Positions 16,094 to 25,752 of a stretch of DNA of 64,000 nt are shown one piece after another; the first letter of the stretch is position 1; every line of letters begins with the position of its first letter. Location of the stretch: positions 704,584 through 768,583 of the forward strand of contig CP133159.1 of NCBI GenBank assembly GCA_030913385.1. The letters run 5' to 3'. Below the pieces are notes generated by a model that did no database searches, was not told where the DNA came from, and was given only the letters and a program-made list of their open reading frames with translations. This DNA is from Cytophagaceae bacterium ABcell3. Lineage in GTDB: Bacteria > Bacteroidota > Bacteroidia > Cytophagales > Cytophagaceae. A program made the position numbers and the translations under genes.

Positions 16094-18577
16094 ATGTGGT
16101 TTAAAATTTCTAGCATTATCATCAAAAACAGGCTTTGGCTGGTTCTGTTTACCTTCCTGCTTACTGGTTTTATGGCCTACAAAGCCAAAGACATTGAGCT
16201 TACTTATGACTTTGTGAAGGTGCTTCCTTCTGACGATAAAGACCTGCTTTATTTTAATGAATTTAAAGAGAAGTATGGCGAAGATGGCAACCTAATGGTT
16301 GTCGGTATCAGCGACAGCGCACTGTTTCAATTGGACAACTTTAACAGGTTTTATGACTTGAATGAAAGGCTGTCTAATCTTCATGGAATGCAGGAGGTCG
16401 TATCTCTGGCTAAGCTTCCGATGATTGTTAGGGATTCAGAAGCGCGTAAGTTTAAGGTTCAACCAGTATTTTCGAACAAGCCAGAAGCACAGGTGGAGCT
16501 TGACAGCTTATTGGCTGTTGCTGTTAGCCAAAGGTTTTATGACGGCATGCTGTATAACGAGCATACAGGGGCTGCACTCATTGCGTTGACTATAGAGCCT
16601 GACGTGTTAAACTCCTCCAAGCGTCAAGAGATGATGGATGAGATTCTTGCTGTATGCAAAGAGTTTTCTGCTGACACTGATATTGAGGCGCATTATGCAG
16701 GTCTTCCATTTGTGAGGGCAACGATGGTAAATAACGTGTCCAGTGAGTTTAAGCTGTTTCTTGCACTTGCGGTAGTGGTTACCTCTGCCATTTTGTTCTT
16801 TTTCTTCCGCTCGTTCTTTGCAGTAGGTTTGACATTTCTGATTATCACCATTACGGTACTTTGGACCATGGGTACGATAGTACTGTTTGGGTATAAAATG
16901 ACACTGCTCACAGGTATTCTGCCGGCACTAATTATTGTCATAGGCATACCTAACTGTGTCTATATGTACAATAAGTACCACAATGAGTATAGGAAACACG
17001 GTAATAAGACCAAAGCGGTCAGTAGGATCATTCAAAAAATTGGTCAGCTTACCCTTATGACCAATACCACTACAGCCATTGGTTTCTTGGTACTTAATTT
17101 TACCAATGTTACTATTCTAAAAGAGTTTGGCCTTGTAGCAGGTATTATCAGTATCTGTACCTTCTTTATCACTATAATGGTGGTGCCTTCTTTGTTGTTC
17201 TTCCTGCCAGAGCCTAGCTCCAAGCAGTTGAAGCATCTTGATTTTAAATTAATAAGAAGTATAAATTTTGGTTTGGAGCATTTGGTGCTTCGTTATAGGC
17301 CTTTTGTATATGTATTTGCAGGACTGGTTTTAGCTGGTGCCTTTGCAGGAATTTCCAAAATTCAGGCAGTGTCTTTTATGGTAGATGACCTGCCGGAAAA
17401 GAGTACTGTCAAATCAGACTTAAAGTTTTTTGAGGAAAACTTTAATGGCATTATGCCTTTGGAAATTGTAGTGGACATGGGGAAAGACAATGCTATAAAA
17501 AGTCTTTCGAACATGAAAAAGCTGGAGCAGGTAGAGGAGTATCTTAATTCTTTAGAGCAGGTTTCGCCTCCTATCTCCATCTTAAACATTATCAAAGGTT
17601 CTACGCAGGCATTTTATGGCGGCATTCCTGAAAAATATGTATTGCCTACTAGTAGGGATATGCCTTTCATAATGCGTTATTTTGGAAACCAGCAAGAGGA
17701 AAACACCATGCTTCGTTCCTTAATGGACCCTAATGGTCGGGAAGTGCGCTTTACGACGAAAGTAGCTGACCTTGGAACCAATGAAATGAACAGGCTGGTC
17801 CATGAGGAGATTAACCCGGCATTGTCCAAAATGCTTGCCGATAGTGGCTTTGAATTTAGGGTCACCGGCACAACACTGCTGTTTTTGAAAGGTAATGAGT
17901 ACCTTATCAATGGCCTTACAGGAAGTCTTTTGTTTGCTTTTGCACTGATATCTGTTCTTATGGCCATGCAGTTCAAGAGCATTAAAATGGTCCTTATATC
18001 TCTTATCCCAAATGTTATTCCGCTATTGGCGACTATGGGTATCATGGGCTTTTTCAATATTCCGTTAAAACCTAGTACGGCGCTGATATTTAGTATTGCA
18101 TTTGGTATATCGGTAGATGATACGATACATTATTTAAGTAAATACAAACAAGAACTGATACATTACCGTGGCAACGTGCTTCAGGCCGTAACCAGAAGCC
18201 TTGAAGAAGCCGGTACAAGTATGATATATACATCTATAGTTCTTTTCTGTGGATTTGTTATTTTTGCGTGGTCAGATTTTGGTGGCACAGTGGCTTTGGG
18301 TATTTTAACCTCTATCACATTGATGTTTGCCATGCTGACCAACTTGACCATTCTTCCTTCTTTATTGCTTACTTTTAGCGCTGGTATCAATAAAAACTTG
18401 TTTCCAGTGGTTAGAAAGCAGACCAGGTTTCATATGGAAGAAGATGATGTAGAGCTGGATATCTCCAAGCTTAAAGTCAAGAATCAAAAAGTTTACAATA
18501 TGGCATCTTCTGATGCAGAAGAAAAGTCGGCTCCTGTTAAAATGGATCCGGTACGTATCGCAAGAAGCGAGATTTAA
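16094..18577 (+). CDS. MMPL/RND-family transporter permease
   Basis: An 827-residue inner-membrane exporter of the RND superfamily (MMPL-like). Each half has a large extracytoplasmic loop after TM1 or TM7 and a block of five further helices. Landmarks are the N-terminal helix LVLFTFLLTGFMAYKAKDI, helices at about 225-370 with GILPALIIVIGIPNCVYM, and the second block LLFAFALISVLMAMQFKS...ALIFSIAFGISVDDTIHYLSKY, where the paired Asp in SVDD is the usual proton-relay position. Likely cargo is lipid or hydrophobic compounds, not determinable here. Start: ATG 16094 preceded by GAGG, rather than TTG 16085. The gene is 16 bp upstream of ileS. Confidence 0.88.
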   Translation: MWFKISSIIIKNRLWLVLFTFLLTGFMAYKAKDIELTYDFVKVLPSDDKDLLYFNEFKEKYGEDGNLMVVGISDSALFQLDNFNRFYDLNERLSNLHGMQEVVSLAKLPMIVRDSEARKFKVQPVFSNKPEAQVELDSLLAVAVSQRFYDGMLYNEHTGAALIALTIEPDVLNSSKRQEMMDEILAVCKEFSADTDIEAHYAGLPFVRATMVNNVSSEFKLFLALAVVVTSAILFFFFRSFFAVGLTFLIITITVLWTMGTIVLFGYKMTLLTGILPALIIVIGIPNCVYMYNKYHNEYRKHGNKTKAVSRIIQKIGQLTLMTNTTTAIGFLVLNFTNVTILKEFGLVAGIISICTFFITIMVVPSLLFFLPEPSSKQLKHLDFKLIRSINFGLEHLVLRYRPFVYVFAGLVLAGAFAGISKIQAVSFMVDDLPEKSTVKSDLKFFEENFNGIMPLEIVVDMGKDNAIKSLSNMKKLEQVEEYLNSLEQVSPPISILNIIKGSTQAFYGGIPEKYVLPTSRDMPFIMRYFGNQQEENTMLRSLMDPNGREVRFTTKVADLGTNEMNRLVHEEINPALSKMLADSGFEFRVTGTTLLFLKGNEYLINGLTGSLLFAFALISVLMAMQFKSIKMVLISLIPNVIPLLATMGIMGFFNIPLKPSTALIFSIAFGISVDDTIHYLSKYKQELIHYRGNVLQAVTRSLEEAGTSMIYTSIVLFCGFVIFAWSDFGGTVALGILTSITLMFAMLTNLTILPSLLLTFSAGINKNLFPVVRKQTRFHMEEDDVELDISKLKVKNQKVYNMASSDAEEKSAPVKMDPVRIARSEI

Positions 18578-18593
18578 AAAAACATTTTTTCTG

Positions 18594-21500
18594 ATGAAAT
18601 ACAGGGAATACAAAAACGTGAATTTGCCTTCTGTAGGGGAAGAGGTCCTCAGGCAATGGAAAGAAAAGCAAATTTTTGAAAAATCAGTAAATAGCAGGGA
18701 AGGTTCTCCTGCTTTTACTTTTTATGAAGGGCCACCATCTGCCAATGGCACACCGGGCATACACCATGTGATGGCGCGTACGGTCAAAGATATTTTTTGC
18801 CGTTACAAAACTTTGAAAGGTTTTCAGGTAAAAAGAAAAGGTGGCTGGGATACCCATGGCCTGCCCGTGGAGCTGCAGGTGGAAAAAGAGCTTGGCATTA
18901 CCAAAGACGACATTGGAAAGAAAATTTCCATTGAAGAGTACAATCAGAATTGCCGTGAGGCGGTAATGAAATACAAAGGGCAGTGGGACGACCTTACAGA
19001 GAAGATGGGGTACTGGGTAGACCTGCAAAACCCCTATATCACTTTTGATAACAACTACATCGAGTCTGTTTGGAGCCTGCTTAAGAAGCTTTATGATAAA
19101 GGCTACTTATATAAAGGTTACACCATACAGCCTTATTCTCCTGCGGCCGGAACCGGACTTAGCTCTCATGAACTTAACCAGCCTGGTTGCTATAGGAATG
19201 TAAAAGACACTTCTGTAGTAGCACAGTTTAAGACGGGTAATGACAATGAGTATTTTCTCGCTTGGACCACTACCCCTTGGACGCTTCCGTCCAATGCTGC
19301 TTTGGCTGTTGGGGAGAAGATTACTTATGTGAAAGTAAAAACTTTTAACCAATACACACACCAGCCTATTTCTGTGATTTTAGCAAAAGATTTGGTTGGA
19401 AACTTCTTCTCTGCAAAGGCTGCCAAAGTTCCTTTGGAAAATTATAAGCCAGGAGACAAGCTGATTCCTTATGAAATAATTGCAGAATATAAAGGTGCAG
19501 ACCTTGTAGGCATGGAGTATGAGCAGTTGTTGCCTTATGTTAAACCTGAAGGTGCTGCTTTTAGGGTAATTCCTGGAGACTTTGTTAGTACTGAAGATGG
19601 TACCGGTATTGTGCATATTGCCCCTACTTTTGGTGCAGACGATGCCAGGGTCGCAAAGCAAGCGGGAATTCCTGCTATTCTTGTGAAGGATGAAAACGGT
19701 AACGACATGCCTTTAGTAGACAAGCGTGGCCGTTTTGTTAAGGAAGTAACAGACTTTGCGGGAATGTATGTGAAAAACTTTGGGGCTCAAGATGAGTCTG
19801 ACCCAGAGTTTAAGTCTACAGATGTTCTGATCGCTATTAAATTAAAAGAAGAGAATAAAGCCTTTAAGGTAGAGAAATACGAGCACAGCTACCCGCATTG
19901 TTGGAGAACAGACTACCCTGTACTTTACTACCCGCTCGAAAGCTGGTTTGTTAAAACTACTGCGGTAAAAGATAAGTTAACAGAACTTAATAAAACGATC
20001 AACTGGAAACCAGCCTCCACTGGTAGTGGGCGTTTTGGTAACTGGTTGGAGAATCTTGTAGACTGGAACCTTTCGCGCTCAAGGTATTGGGGTACCCCTT
20101 TGCCTGTATGGAGAACGGAGGATGCCAGTGAGGAGAAGTGCATTGGTTCTATTGCCGAATTGAAAGAAGAAATAAAAAAGGCAAAAGAAGCAGGCTTCGA
20201 CAACCCAGAGGATATCCCAGACCTGCATAGGCCGTATGTTGACAATATTGTACTTGTCAGCAGCAAAGGAGAACCTATGCACCGTGAAGCTGACCTTATA
20301 GATGTTTGGTTCGATTCGGGTGCGATGCCTTACGCTCAGTGGCATTGGCCTTTTGAAAATGATGAAATTTTCCAAAAGAATTTTCCTGCCGATTTTATTG
20401 CCGAAGGTGTAGACCAAACCCGTGGCTGGTTTTTTACGCTGCATGCAATAGCTGTAATGCTTTTTGATAGTGTTGCATTTAAAAATGTAATAGCCAATGG
20501 CCTGGTTCTTGATAAAAACGGCAACAAAATGTCTAAACGGCTAGGCAATGCAATCGATCCTTTTGACACCATAAGCAAATATGGACCTGATGCGACCAGG
20601 TGGTATATGATTTCTAATGCGCCACCTTGGGACAATTTAAAGTTCAACCTTGAAGGTGTAACCGAGGTTCAGAGAAGGTTTTTCGGAACCCTTCAGAATA
20701 CTTATGCTTTTTTTGCGCTTTATGCCAATCTTGACAACTTTACCTATGCAGAGGCCGATGTGCCTTTGGAAAAAAGGACTGAGAGCGACCGGTGGATCAT
20801 TTCTAGGCTTAACACCTTGATCAAAAACGTAGATAATGCCTATGCGGAGTTTGAGCCTACGCGCGCTACAAGAGAAATTCAGGACTTTGTTACAGATGAC
20901 TTGAGTAACTGGTATGTGCGTTTGAACAGGAAACGTTTTTGGAGAGGCGAGTACAATGAAGATAAAATTGCCGCTTATCAAACATTGTATGCTTGCTTGG
21001 CTACTGTGGCAAAACTCTCTAGTGCGGTGGCGCCTTTTTATATGGACAAACTATGGCTTGATTTAAATCAGGTCTCAGGAAAAGAAACCGCTGAATCTGT
21101 ACATTTGAGCGACTTCCCTGTAGCTGATGAGAATGCCATTAATATTGAACTTGAAGAAAGGATGTCTTTGGCACAAACCATTTCATCTTTGGTGCACTCT
21201 CTTAGAAAGGGGCAAAACATTAAAGTAAGGCAGCCGCTTTCCAAGATTTTGGTTCCGGTGCTGAATGACCAGTTTAAAAAGCAGGTGCAGGCTGTAGAAG
21301 ATTTAATTCTTTCAGAAGTTAATGTTAAGACCATTGAGTATGTAGATGATGCCTCTGGTGTGTTGGTTAAGAAAGTGAAGCCTAACTTTAGAAAACTCGG
21401 CAAAGAATATGGGCCGAGATTGAAAGAGGTGACCGCCATAATCAATAAGTTTTCACAAGAGGATATTCAACTACTGGAAAGAGAAAATAGCTATAAAGCA

Positions 21501-21890
21501 AAACTTGGCGATGGCTCAATTATAGAGCTTACCTTGGAAGATGTGGAACTGTCTTTTGAAGATATACCAGGTTGGATGGTTGCCAGCGAAGGCAATGTGA
21601 CAGTAGCACTTGATATCACCATTTCTGAAGACTTAAAGAAAGAAGGTATTGCGCGTGATGTCGTGAACCGTGTCCAGAACCTTCGGAAGGATATGGGGCT
21701 AGAGGTGCAAGATAAAATCCGTATTACAATCCAAAAAACTGATGATCTCATCAACGCTGCGCTAGATTCTAATAAAGAATATATTTGTAGTGAAACTCAA
21801 GCCTTGTCTCTTGAGTTAAATGATAGTATCACTGATGGAAAAGTGATAGATATGGATGATCATCAGCTTATCCTAAAAATTGAATTATAA
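18594..21890 (+). CDS. ileS: Isoleucine-tRNA ligase
   Basis: A 1098-residue class I aminoacyl-tRNA synthetase that charges tRNA-Ile. The HIGH-type signature is GPPSANGTPGIHHV (46-59) and the KMSKR loop is at 645-649. WDTHGLPVE and the editing domain (TTTPWTLPSN) are present. The long C-terminal region ends in DUF5915-like sequence (IARDVVNRVQNLRKDMGLE), as in the eukaryote-like type 2 IleS found in many Bacteroidota. Type 2 enzymes are often mupirocin-tolerant, which is family knowledge and not shown here. The start ATG 18594 gives the conserved N-terminus, and the longer open frame upstream overlaps the exporter gene. No T-box leader is seen. lspA follows directly. Confidence 0.96.
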   Translation: MKYREYKNVNLPSVGEEVLRQWKEKQIFEKSVNSREGSPAFTFYEGPPSANGTPGIHHVMARTVKDIFCRYKTLKGFQVKRKGGWDTHGLPVELQVEKELGITKDDIGKKISIEEYNQNCREAVMKYKGQWDDLTEKMGYWVDLQNPYITFDNNYIESVWSLLKKLYDKGYLYKGYTIQPYSPAAGTGLSSHELNQPGCYRNVKDTSVVAQFKTGNDNEYFLAWTTTPWTLPSNAALAVGEKITYVKVKTFNQYTHQPISVILAKDLVGNFFSAKAAKVPLENYKPGDKLIPYEIIAEYKGADLVGMEYEQLLPYVKPEGAAFRVIPGDFVSTEDGTGIVHIAPTFGADDARVAKQAGIPAILVKDENGNDMPLVDKRGRFVKEVTDFAGMYVKNFGAQDESDPEFKSTDVLIAIKLKEENKAFKVEKYEHSYPHCWRTDYPVLYYPLESWFVKTTAVKDKLTELNKTINWKPASTGSGRFGNWLENLVDWNLSRSRYWGTPLPVWRTEDASEEKCIGSIAELKEEIKKAKEAGFDNPEDIPDLHRPYVDNIVLVSSKGEPMHREADLIDVWFDSGAMPYAQWHWPFENDEIFQKNFPADFIAEGVDQTRGWFFTLHAIAVMLFDSVAFKNVIANGLVLDKNGNKMSKRLGNAIDPFDTISKYGPDATRWYMISNAPPWDNLKFNLEGVTEVQRRFFGTLQNTYAFFALYANLDNFTYAEADVPLEKRTESDRWIISRLNTLIKNVDNAYAEFEPTRATREIQDFVTDDLSNWYVRLNRKRFWRGEYNEDKIAAYQTLYACLATVAKLSSAVAPFYMDKLWLDLNQVSGKETAESVHLSDFPVADENAINIELEERMSLAQTISSLVHSLRKGQNIKVRQPLSKILVPVLNDQFKKQVQAVEDLILSEVNVKTIEYVDDASGVLVKKVKPNFRKLGKEYGPRLKEVTAIINKFSQEDIQLLERENSYKAKLGDGSIIELTLEDVELSFEDIPGWMVASEGNVTVALDITISEDLKKEGIARDVVNRVQNLRKDMGLEVQDKIRITIQKTDDLINAALDSNKEYICSETQALSLELNDSITDGKVIDMDDHQLILKIEL

Positions 21891-21891
21891 T

Positions 21892-22551
21892 ATGGAACAT
21901 ACGCAGGCAGCAGCTTTGTCGCAAAAAGCGCTGCCAATTGACACTATGAAATACACAAAGTATTATCTTCTCAGCCTTGGTATTATACTGGTAGACCAAG
22001 TGGTAAAATTATTGGTTCACCATCATATGTTTTTAGGATATGAGATACCGATTTTCGGTGATTGGTTCAAACTTCACTATACCGAAAACCCAGGTATGGC
22101 TTTTGGCTTAGAAATAGCCGGTCGGTATGGGAAACTGGTATTAAGTATATTTAGGTTGTTTGCTATGGTAGGTATTGCTTATTACCTGTATACTTTAGCA
22201 AAAAAACATGTACATCCAGGGTTGTTATGGTCAATCGCCCTAATTTTAGGTGGTGCTATCGGGAACGTGGTGGATAGTACTTTTTATGGTGTATTACTGG
22301 GCAATGCTCCTGCAGATGCCCCGACACCGTGGTTTCATGGCCAAGTCATAGACATGTTCTTTATTGATATTTGTAACTGCTGGATTCCTGAATGGGTACC
22401 TTTTTTGGGTGGACAGTACTATCCACTTTGGCCAATATTTAATGTGGCCGATGCCGCTATATTTGTAGGTGTGGTAGTTATTTTGGTAATGCAGAAAAAG
22501 TTCTTTGCAGAAGCAGAGCAGTCAAATGAAAATGAGAAAGCAAACGAATAG
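21892..22551 (+). CDS. lspA: Lipoprotein signal peptidase (signal peptidase II)
   Basis: A 219-residue LspA, the inner-membrane aspartic protease that cleaves prolipoproteins before the lipidated cysteine. Four hydrophobic segments are visible. The catalytic Asp pair lies in GNVVDSTFYG (about 122-131) and FNVADAAIFVG (about 188-198). NPGMAFGL is the usual family block. An insert between the catalytic halves (LLGNAPADAPTPWFHGQVIDMFF...PEWVPFLGGQYYP) is common in Bacteroidota. The start ATG 21892 lies one base after the ileS stop, so the two are co-translated. A later ATG (21946) would also leave a complete enzyme. Confidence 0.94.
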   Translation: MEHTQAAALSQKALPIDTMKYTKYYLLSLGIILVDQVVKLLVHHHMFLGYEIPIFGDWFKLHYTENPGMAFGLEIAGRYGKLVLSIFRLFAMVGIAYYLYTLAKKHVHPGLLWSIALILGGAIGNVVDSTFYGVLLGNAPADAPTPWFHGQVIDMFFIDICNCWIPEWVPFLGGQYYPLWPIFNVADAAIFVGVVVILVMQKKFFAEAEQSNENEKANE

Positions 22552-22573
22552 TTTGCTGTAGAATGTTTTATTA

Positions 22574-22612
22574 AGACGGATGGGTTTTCCTGTCCGTTTT
22601 TTTTATTATAGG
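22574..22612 (+). terminator. Rho-independent terminator after lspA
   Basis: ACGGA (22576-22580) pairs with TCCGT (22593-22597) and is followed by a run of T. It lies about 25 bp after the lspA stop. Confidence 0.75.
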
Positions 22613-22672
22613 TTTTTAGTAGCGGTCTTTGCCCTGAAATTTTAGCTGGAATTTTTTTTGTAATGCAATCCA

Positions 22673-22815
22673 TGCTGAATTATGCGATAGTTTGCTGCAT
22701 GAGTGGTAAAGCATAAAAAAATAACACATTTATATTGCAAAGCATAAGCACTATGACGAAGACACAAACCGAAGTGGCTGATTTGAGTCGCTCAAACAGA
22801 GGGCAGTAGAAATAA
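22673..22815 (-). repeat. Dispersed inverted-repeat element, degenerate copy D
   Basis: Read on the minus strand relative to copy A, it keeps the CTGAATTATGCGATAG end, the internal GCAAAGCATAAGCACTATG block and CTGATTTGAGTCGCTC. It has lost a clear right end near GCAGTAGAAA. It fills most of the gap between lspA and the 2TM gene. Confidence 0.55.
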
Positions 22816-22822
22816 ATTCCCT

Positions 22823-23110
22823 TTATTTTTTTCCTGCCATTGCTTTTTCCTCTGCGTATTTTTCTTTTTTCTTTAAATACTTATCTAAAGTATTGACCTG
22901 GTAATAATGGCTGGCAATGCCAATACCCCAACCCAATAATGGCCAATAGAACCATAAGTTACCCGGTGTTAATGTTAGATTAACTATTACCAGCAATACA
23001 TTGATGCATATGTACCAAATCATATGGTAGCGGAAGTCTTTTTTTTCTTCTTTTGCGACTACTTCGCGATATGCCTTTTTATATTCTTCTAAAGAGATAT
23101 GTTGCGTCAT
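22823..23110 (-). CDS. 2TM-domain small membrane protein
   Basis: A 95-residue protein with two hydrophobic helices (YHMIWYICINVLLVIVNLTL and LWFYWPLLGWGIGIASHYY) separated by a tight TPGN turn. A basic amphipathic tail (DKYLKKKEKYAEEKAMAGKK) follows. This is the 2TM domain layout seen in many Bacteroidota membrane proteins and in some LytTR-type sensors, and its function is not established. It lies 45 bp downstream of the remaining C-terminal end of the disrupted permease on the same strand and may have been in its operon. Confidence 0.75.
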   Translation of the reverse strand: MTQHISLEEYKKAYREVVAKEEKKDFRYHMIWYICINVLLVIVNLTLTPGNLWFYWPLLGWGIGIASHYYQVNTLDKYLKKKEKYAEEKAMAGKK

Positions 23111-23430
23111 GGGTTTAGCTTTTTTTTAATACCAAAACATTATCACGATGTTTTTTTATTGTTTCTTAAAAACCCCCTTTATTTTTTCTCCTGACAAAGC
23201 ATATTTTTCAGTGCCTTTGTCGCTCATTAAGAACCCTAATGGCTTTAGGTAGTCGATGTGCTCTAATATTATTCTAACCATGGCCATGTAAGGCACAATA
23301 ATGAACATTCCTGCTACTCCCCAAATCATGCTGCCGAAGATTAGACTTAAAATGGTGACAAATGGGTTCAATGCCACTTTCCCTCCTGTAATGGCAGGAG
23401 TTAGTATATTGTTTTCTACAAATTGTATAA

Positions 23431-23438
23431 TGACAAAA
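23431..23438. repeat. Left 8-bp target-site duplication (TGACAAAA)
   Basis: TGACAAAA directly precedes the left end of the insertion sequence. The identical octamer is at 24714-24721. Eight base pairs is the duplication size of the ISL3 family. Confidence 0.92.
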
Positions 23439-24713
23439 GGCCCTATGTGGAATACTGTGGGTAATTGAATTTCAATTTAGAGGAAATAAAGTAAATCATG
23501 TTGATAAAATTTGTAATATTCCGATATCCACGAGCTCTTCTTTTAGCTAGTTGTATTTTGCTGTTAATCCCTTCCATGACACCATTGGCAATCTGGGACT
23601 CGACATAATTGGTAATTCCTTGCCAGTGGGACTTTATTGTGTTTACAAACTTCTTGAAGGCATACAAGCCTTCCTCTTCAACAAGGTCACACCAGTAAGC
23701 CAAGAAAGCAGAGCCCTCTTCTTTTGTTTTAAACTCCCAAAAGCTCTGAAATAAGGTCTTTAACCGATAAGCCTTCCCAATAGTTGGTAACAGTTCAATA
23801 AGTACCTGCCGGTCCTGCTTCTGTTTAGCGCTAAGTTTGTGTGTGGACTTTAATAGCGTGTATTTGTGTCCTTTAAGTATTGAGTGTTCTCGGACTTCTC
23901 GCTTACGTACATCGTCCATAGCTTCATTAAGCAGTTTGACTACATGAAATTTATCAAATGTTACCGAGGTGTTAGGAAAATGTTCGAGCATGCCTGCGAT
24001 AAAACCTGTAGACATATCAATGCATGCGTCGGTAATTGACAGATGTTCAACACCCTTTGCTTTTAAATGGTCTTTAATTCTTCCGATAGTGTGCCGATCC
24101 TTGCCTGGAGTAACATGAATCACACGGCGAGTAGCCAAATCTGCTGCTACGGTCACATAATCATGTCCTTTTCTTACAGAAGTCTCATCAATACCCAATT
24201 GGGTCACCGAGCTTTGATCATCTGCCCGATAGGCAATTTGTATCCAGTAGTTAAATATATTCCATATGCGCTGTGGGTACTCATTCACTAAATCAGCTGC
24301 TTTGTTCACGGGCATCTCTCGCTCAATCAAAGCCATGCTAAAAGCCTCAAACAACAAAGTAAAACCACTTCCTTTTCTAGCCCACGGCACTTCCACGGTT
24401 TTTACCTTTCCATCCGTTGTTTTGATTCGAGGGACTTTGCAATGAAGATAACATTCATGTTCAAAAAAATTGAGGTGACGCCAAGTCCTATATTGAGTAT
24501 CATGAACTTTACTTTCTGGTTCAAATACGAAACCACGCTCAAAGCTAATGGTTATATGAAGTTCTTGTTTACCATTGGATGCTTCCTGAAACCTAACATC
24601 GGTTACCGACCAAGGCTTTGTTAACTGCAAAGCCAATTGAAATATTTCGATACTGTTCATTTTGTAAAAATAACTACATTATATCACCTTTCCACAGTAA
24701 ATCATATAGACCC
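23439..24713 (-). mobile_element. Complete ISL3-family insertion sequence (1275 bp)
   Basis: The element is bounded by TGACAAAA duplications. Its ends are imperfect inverted repeats of about 23 bp: GGCCCTATGTGGAATACTGTGG at the left, and GGGTCTATATGATTTACTGTGG reading inward from the right. It carries one transposase gene on the minus strand, in the same orientation as the disrupted permease. The intact target duplication and full-length transposase show that it is recent and probably still active. Confidence 0.92.
23443..24660 (-). CDS. ISL3-family transposase
   Basis: A 405-residue DDE transposase. The catalytic triad is Asp158 (LGIDETSVRKGH), Asp215 (DACIDMSTGF) and Glu363 (VMEGINSKIQLAKRRARGYRN). 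This matches the DDE_Tnp_ISL3 pattern, including TFDKFHVVKLLNEAMDDVR between the second and third residues. An N-terminal Cys/His zinc-binding segment is seen near 67-73 (HECYLHC). The protein is full length with no frameshift, and its stop codon lies inside the left inverted repeat. It catalyses cut-and-paste transposition of its own element. Confidence 0.95.
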   Translation of the reverse strand: MNSIEIFQLALQLTKPWSVTDVRFQEASNGKQELHITISFERGFVFEPESKVHDTQYRTWRHLNFFEHECYLHCKVPRIKTTDGKVKTVEVPWARKGSGFTLLFEAFSMALIEREMPVNKAADLVNEYPQRIWNIFNYWIQIAYRADDQSSVTQLGIDETSVRKGHDYVTVAADLATRRVIHVTPGKDRHTIGRIKDHLKAKGVEHLSITDACIDMSTGFIAGMLEHFPNTSVTFDKFHVVKLLNEAMDDVRKREVREHSILKGHKYTLLKSTHKLSAKQKQDRQVLIELLPTIGKAYRLKTLFQSFWEFKTKEEGSAFLAYWCDLVEEEGLYAFKKFVNTIKSHWQGITNYVESQIANGVMEGINSKIQLAKRRARGYRNITNFINMIYFISSKLKFNYPQYST

Positions 24714-24721
24714 TGACAAAA
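24714..24721. repeat. Right 8-bp target-site duplication (TGACAAAA)
   Basis: Identical to the octamer at 23431-23438 and directly after the right inverted repeat of the element. Confidence 0.92.
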
Positions 24722-25752
24722 TATATGGCTATCCAAAGTACAGTTGTTAGCGTATCTGATGTCAGGAATCCGAAAACAAGGGGGAAAATGGCGCCAATGA
24801 GCGTACCGAAGTATGGAATGAAATTAAAAATAGCTGCTACCACTCCTATTAATATAGCAAATTCCAAGCCTATGATAGTCAAAGCAACGGAGTGGGTAAT
24901 GGAAAGGATAAGAACTACTATTAGCAGTCCTGTCATATAATTTGTCGAAACAGCGTTTACCTCATTGATTATTTTTTGTGTCTCACCTTTTTGGTCCTTT
25001 TTGGCCATCCATAAAATCACGTCAAATACCTTGTTCCTATAGTACAGCAGAAAAAATACATATACGGGCATGAGGAATATTCTGACCACCGTACTGGTAG
25101 TGACTGCAAACACGGAGCGTAGCAGTTCGCCATAATCTTCAATAAAATCAGCTGCCATTGAAATCGTTCTTTGCCTTAACTGCTCCTCTGGTACACCTAT
25201 TAGTGAGGCAAAACCACCTGCGATACGGTTTATATTGGTAGTTGCCTGTTCCATGTGTCTTGGTAAATCTTCTGTAAGCAAAGAGACTTGAGTAGAAAGG
25301 AAAAAGATAAACCCTGCCAAGATTAAGATGGCAGAAAATATAGCTGCAAGGTTTGACAGAATTCGGGGTGTACCTCTTTTCTCTAAAAATTGGGCTATGG
25401 GGTAAAGTAGGTATGAAAACAAGATGGCCAGTAAAATTGGCACAAGAAATTCCTTTGATTTTATTAAGGCAAAAATCAGTACAATAAAAAATACGATATA
25501 TACCGTGAGTTTTTTAAAAAATTGGTAACGCTTGTCCATTTCTTTATCCGTTATTATTTTTTAACCGGAATAAAGGGAAAGGGTTTACTGTTAGCGACGG
25601 AATAGCTATTTTCTGCTAGCGCAAAATTAATTCGGCATGAATGGCTTTCCTCTTTCACGCTTAGTTAGGTATTTTTTTTATATTGAGTTCTAATTTGTAA
25701 TTGAGTTGGTAAGTCGGCAAGGCTTCCAATGGGTATACCCAATATATTTTTT

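Larger units (their letters stand above)
23156..25539 (-). pseudogene. AI-2E-family permease gene disrupted by an ISL3 element
   Basis: The N-terminal part (25539 down to 24714) and C-terminal part (23430 down to 23156) encode the two ends of an AI-2E/UPF0118-family membrane protein. The first ends in the helix VLWIAIYFV and the second resumes VIIQFVENNILTPAITGGKVALNP, the family core. Removing the element and one copy of the 8-bp duplication leaves 1101 bp, exactly 367 codons, so the ancestral gene of 366 residues was intact before insertion. The N-terminal open frame now runs into the element and stops at 24679 (286 residues), which may still give a truncated membrane protein. Family roles include autoinducer export and Na/Li-proton exchange. 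Confidence 0.92.

Noticed and set aside
18578-18593. T-box or other tRNA-sensing leader for ileS
   Set aside because: Only 16 bp separate it from the preceding gene, too short for such a leader.
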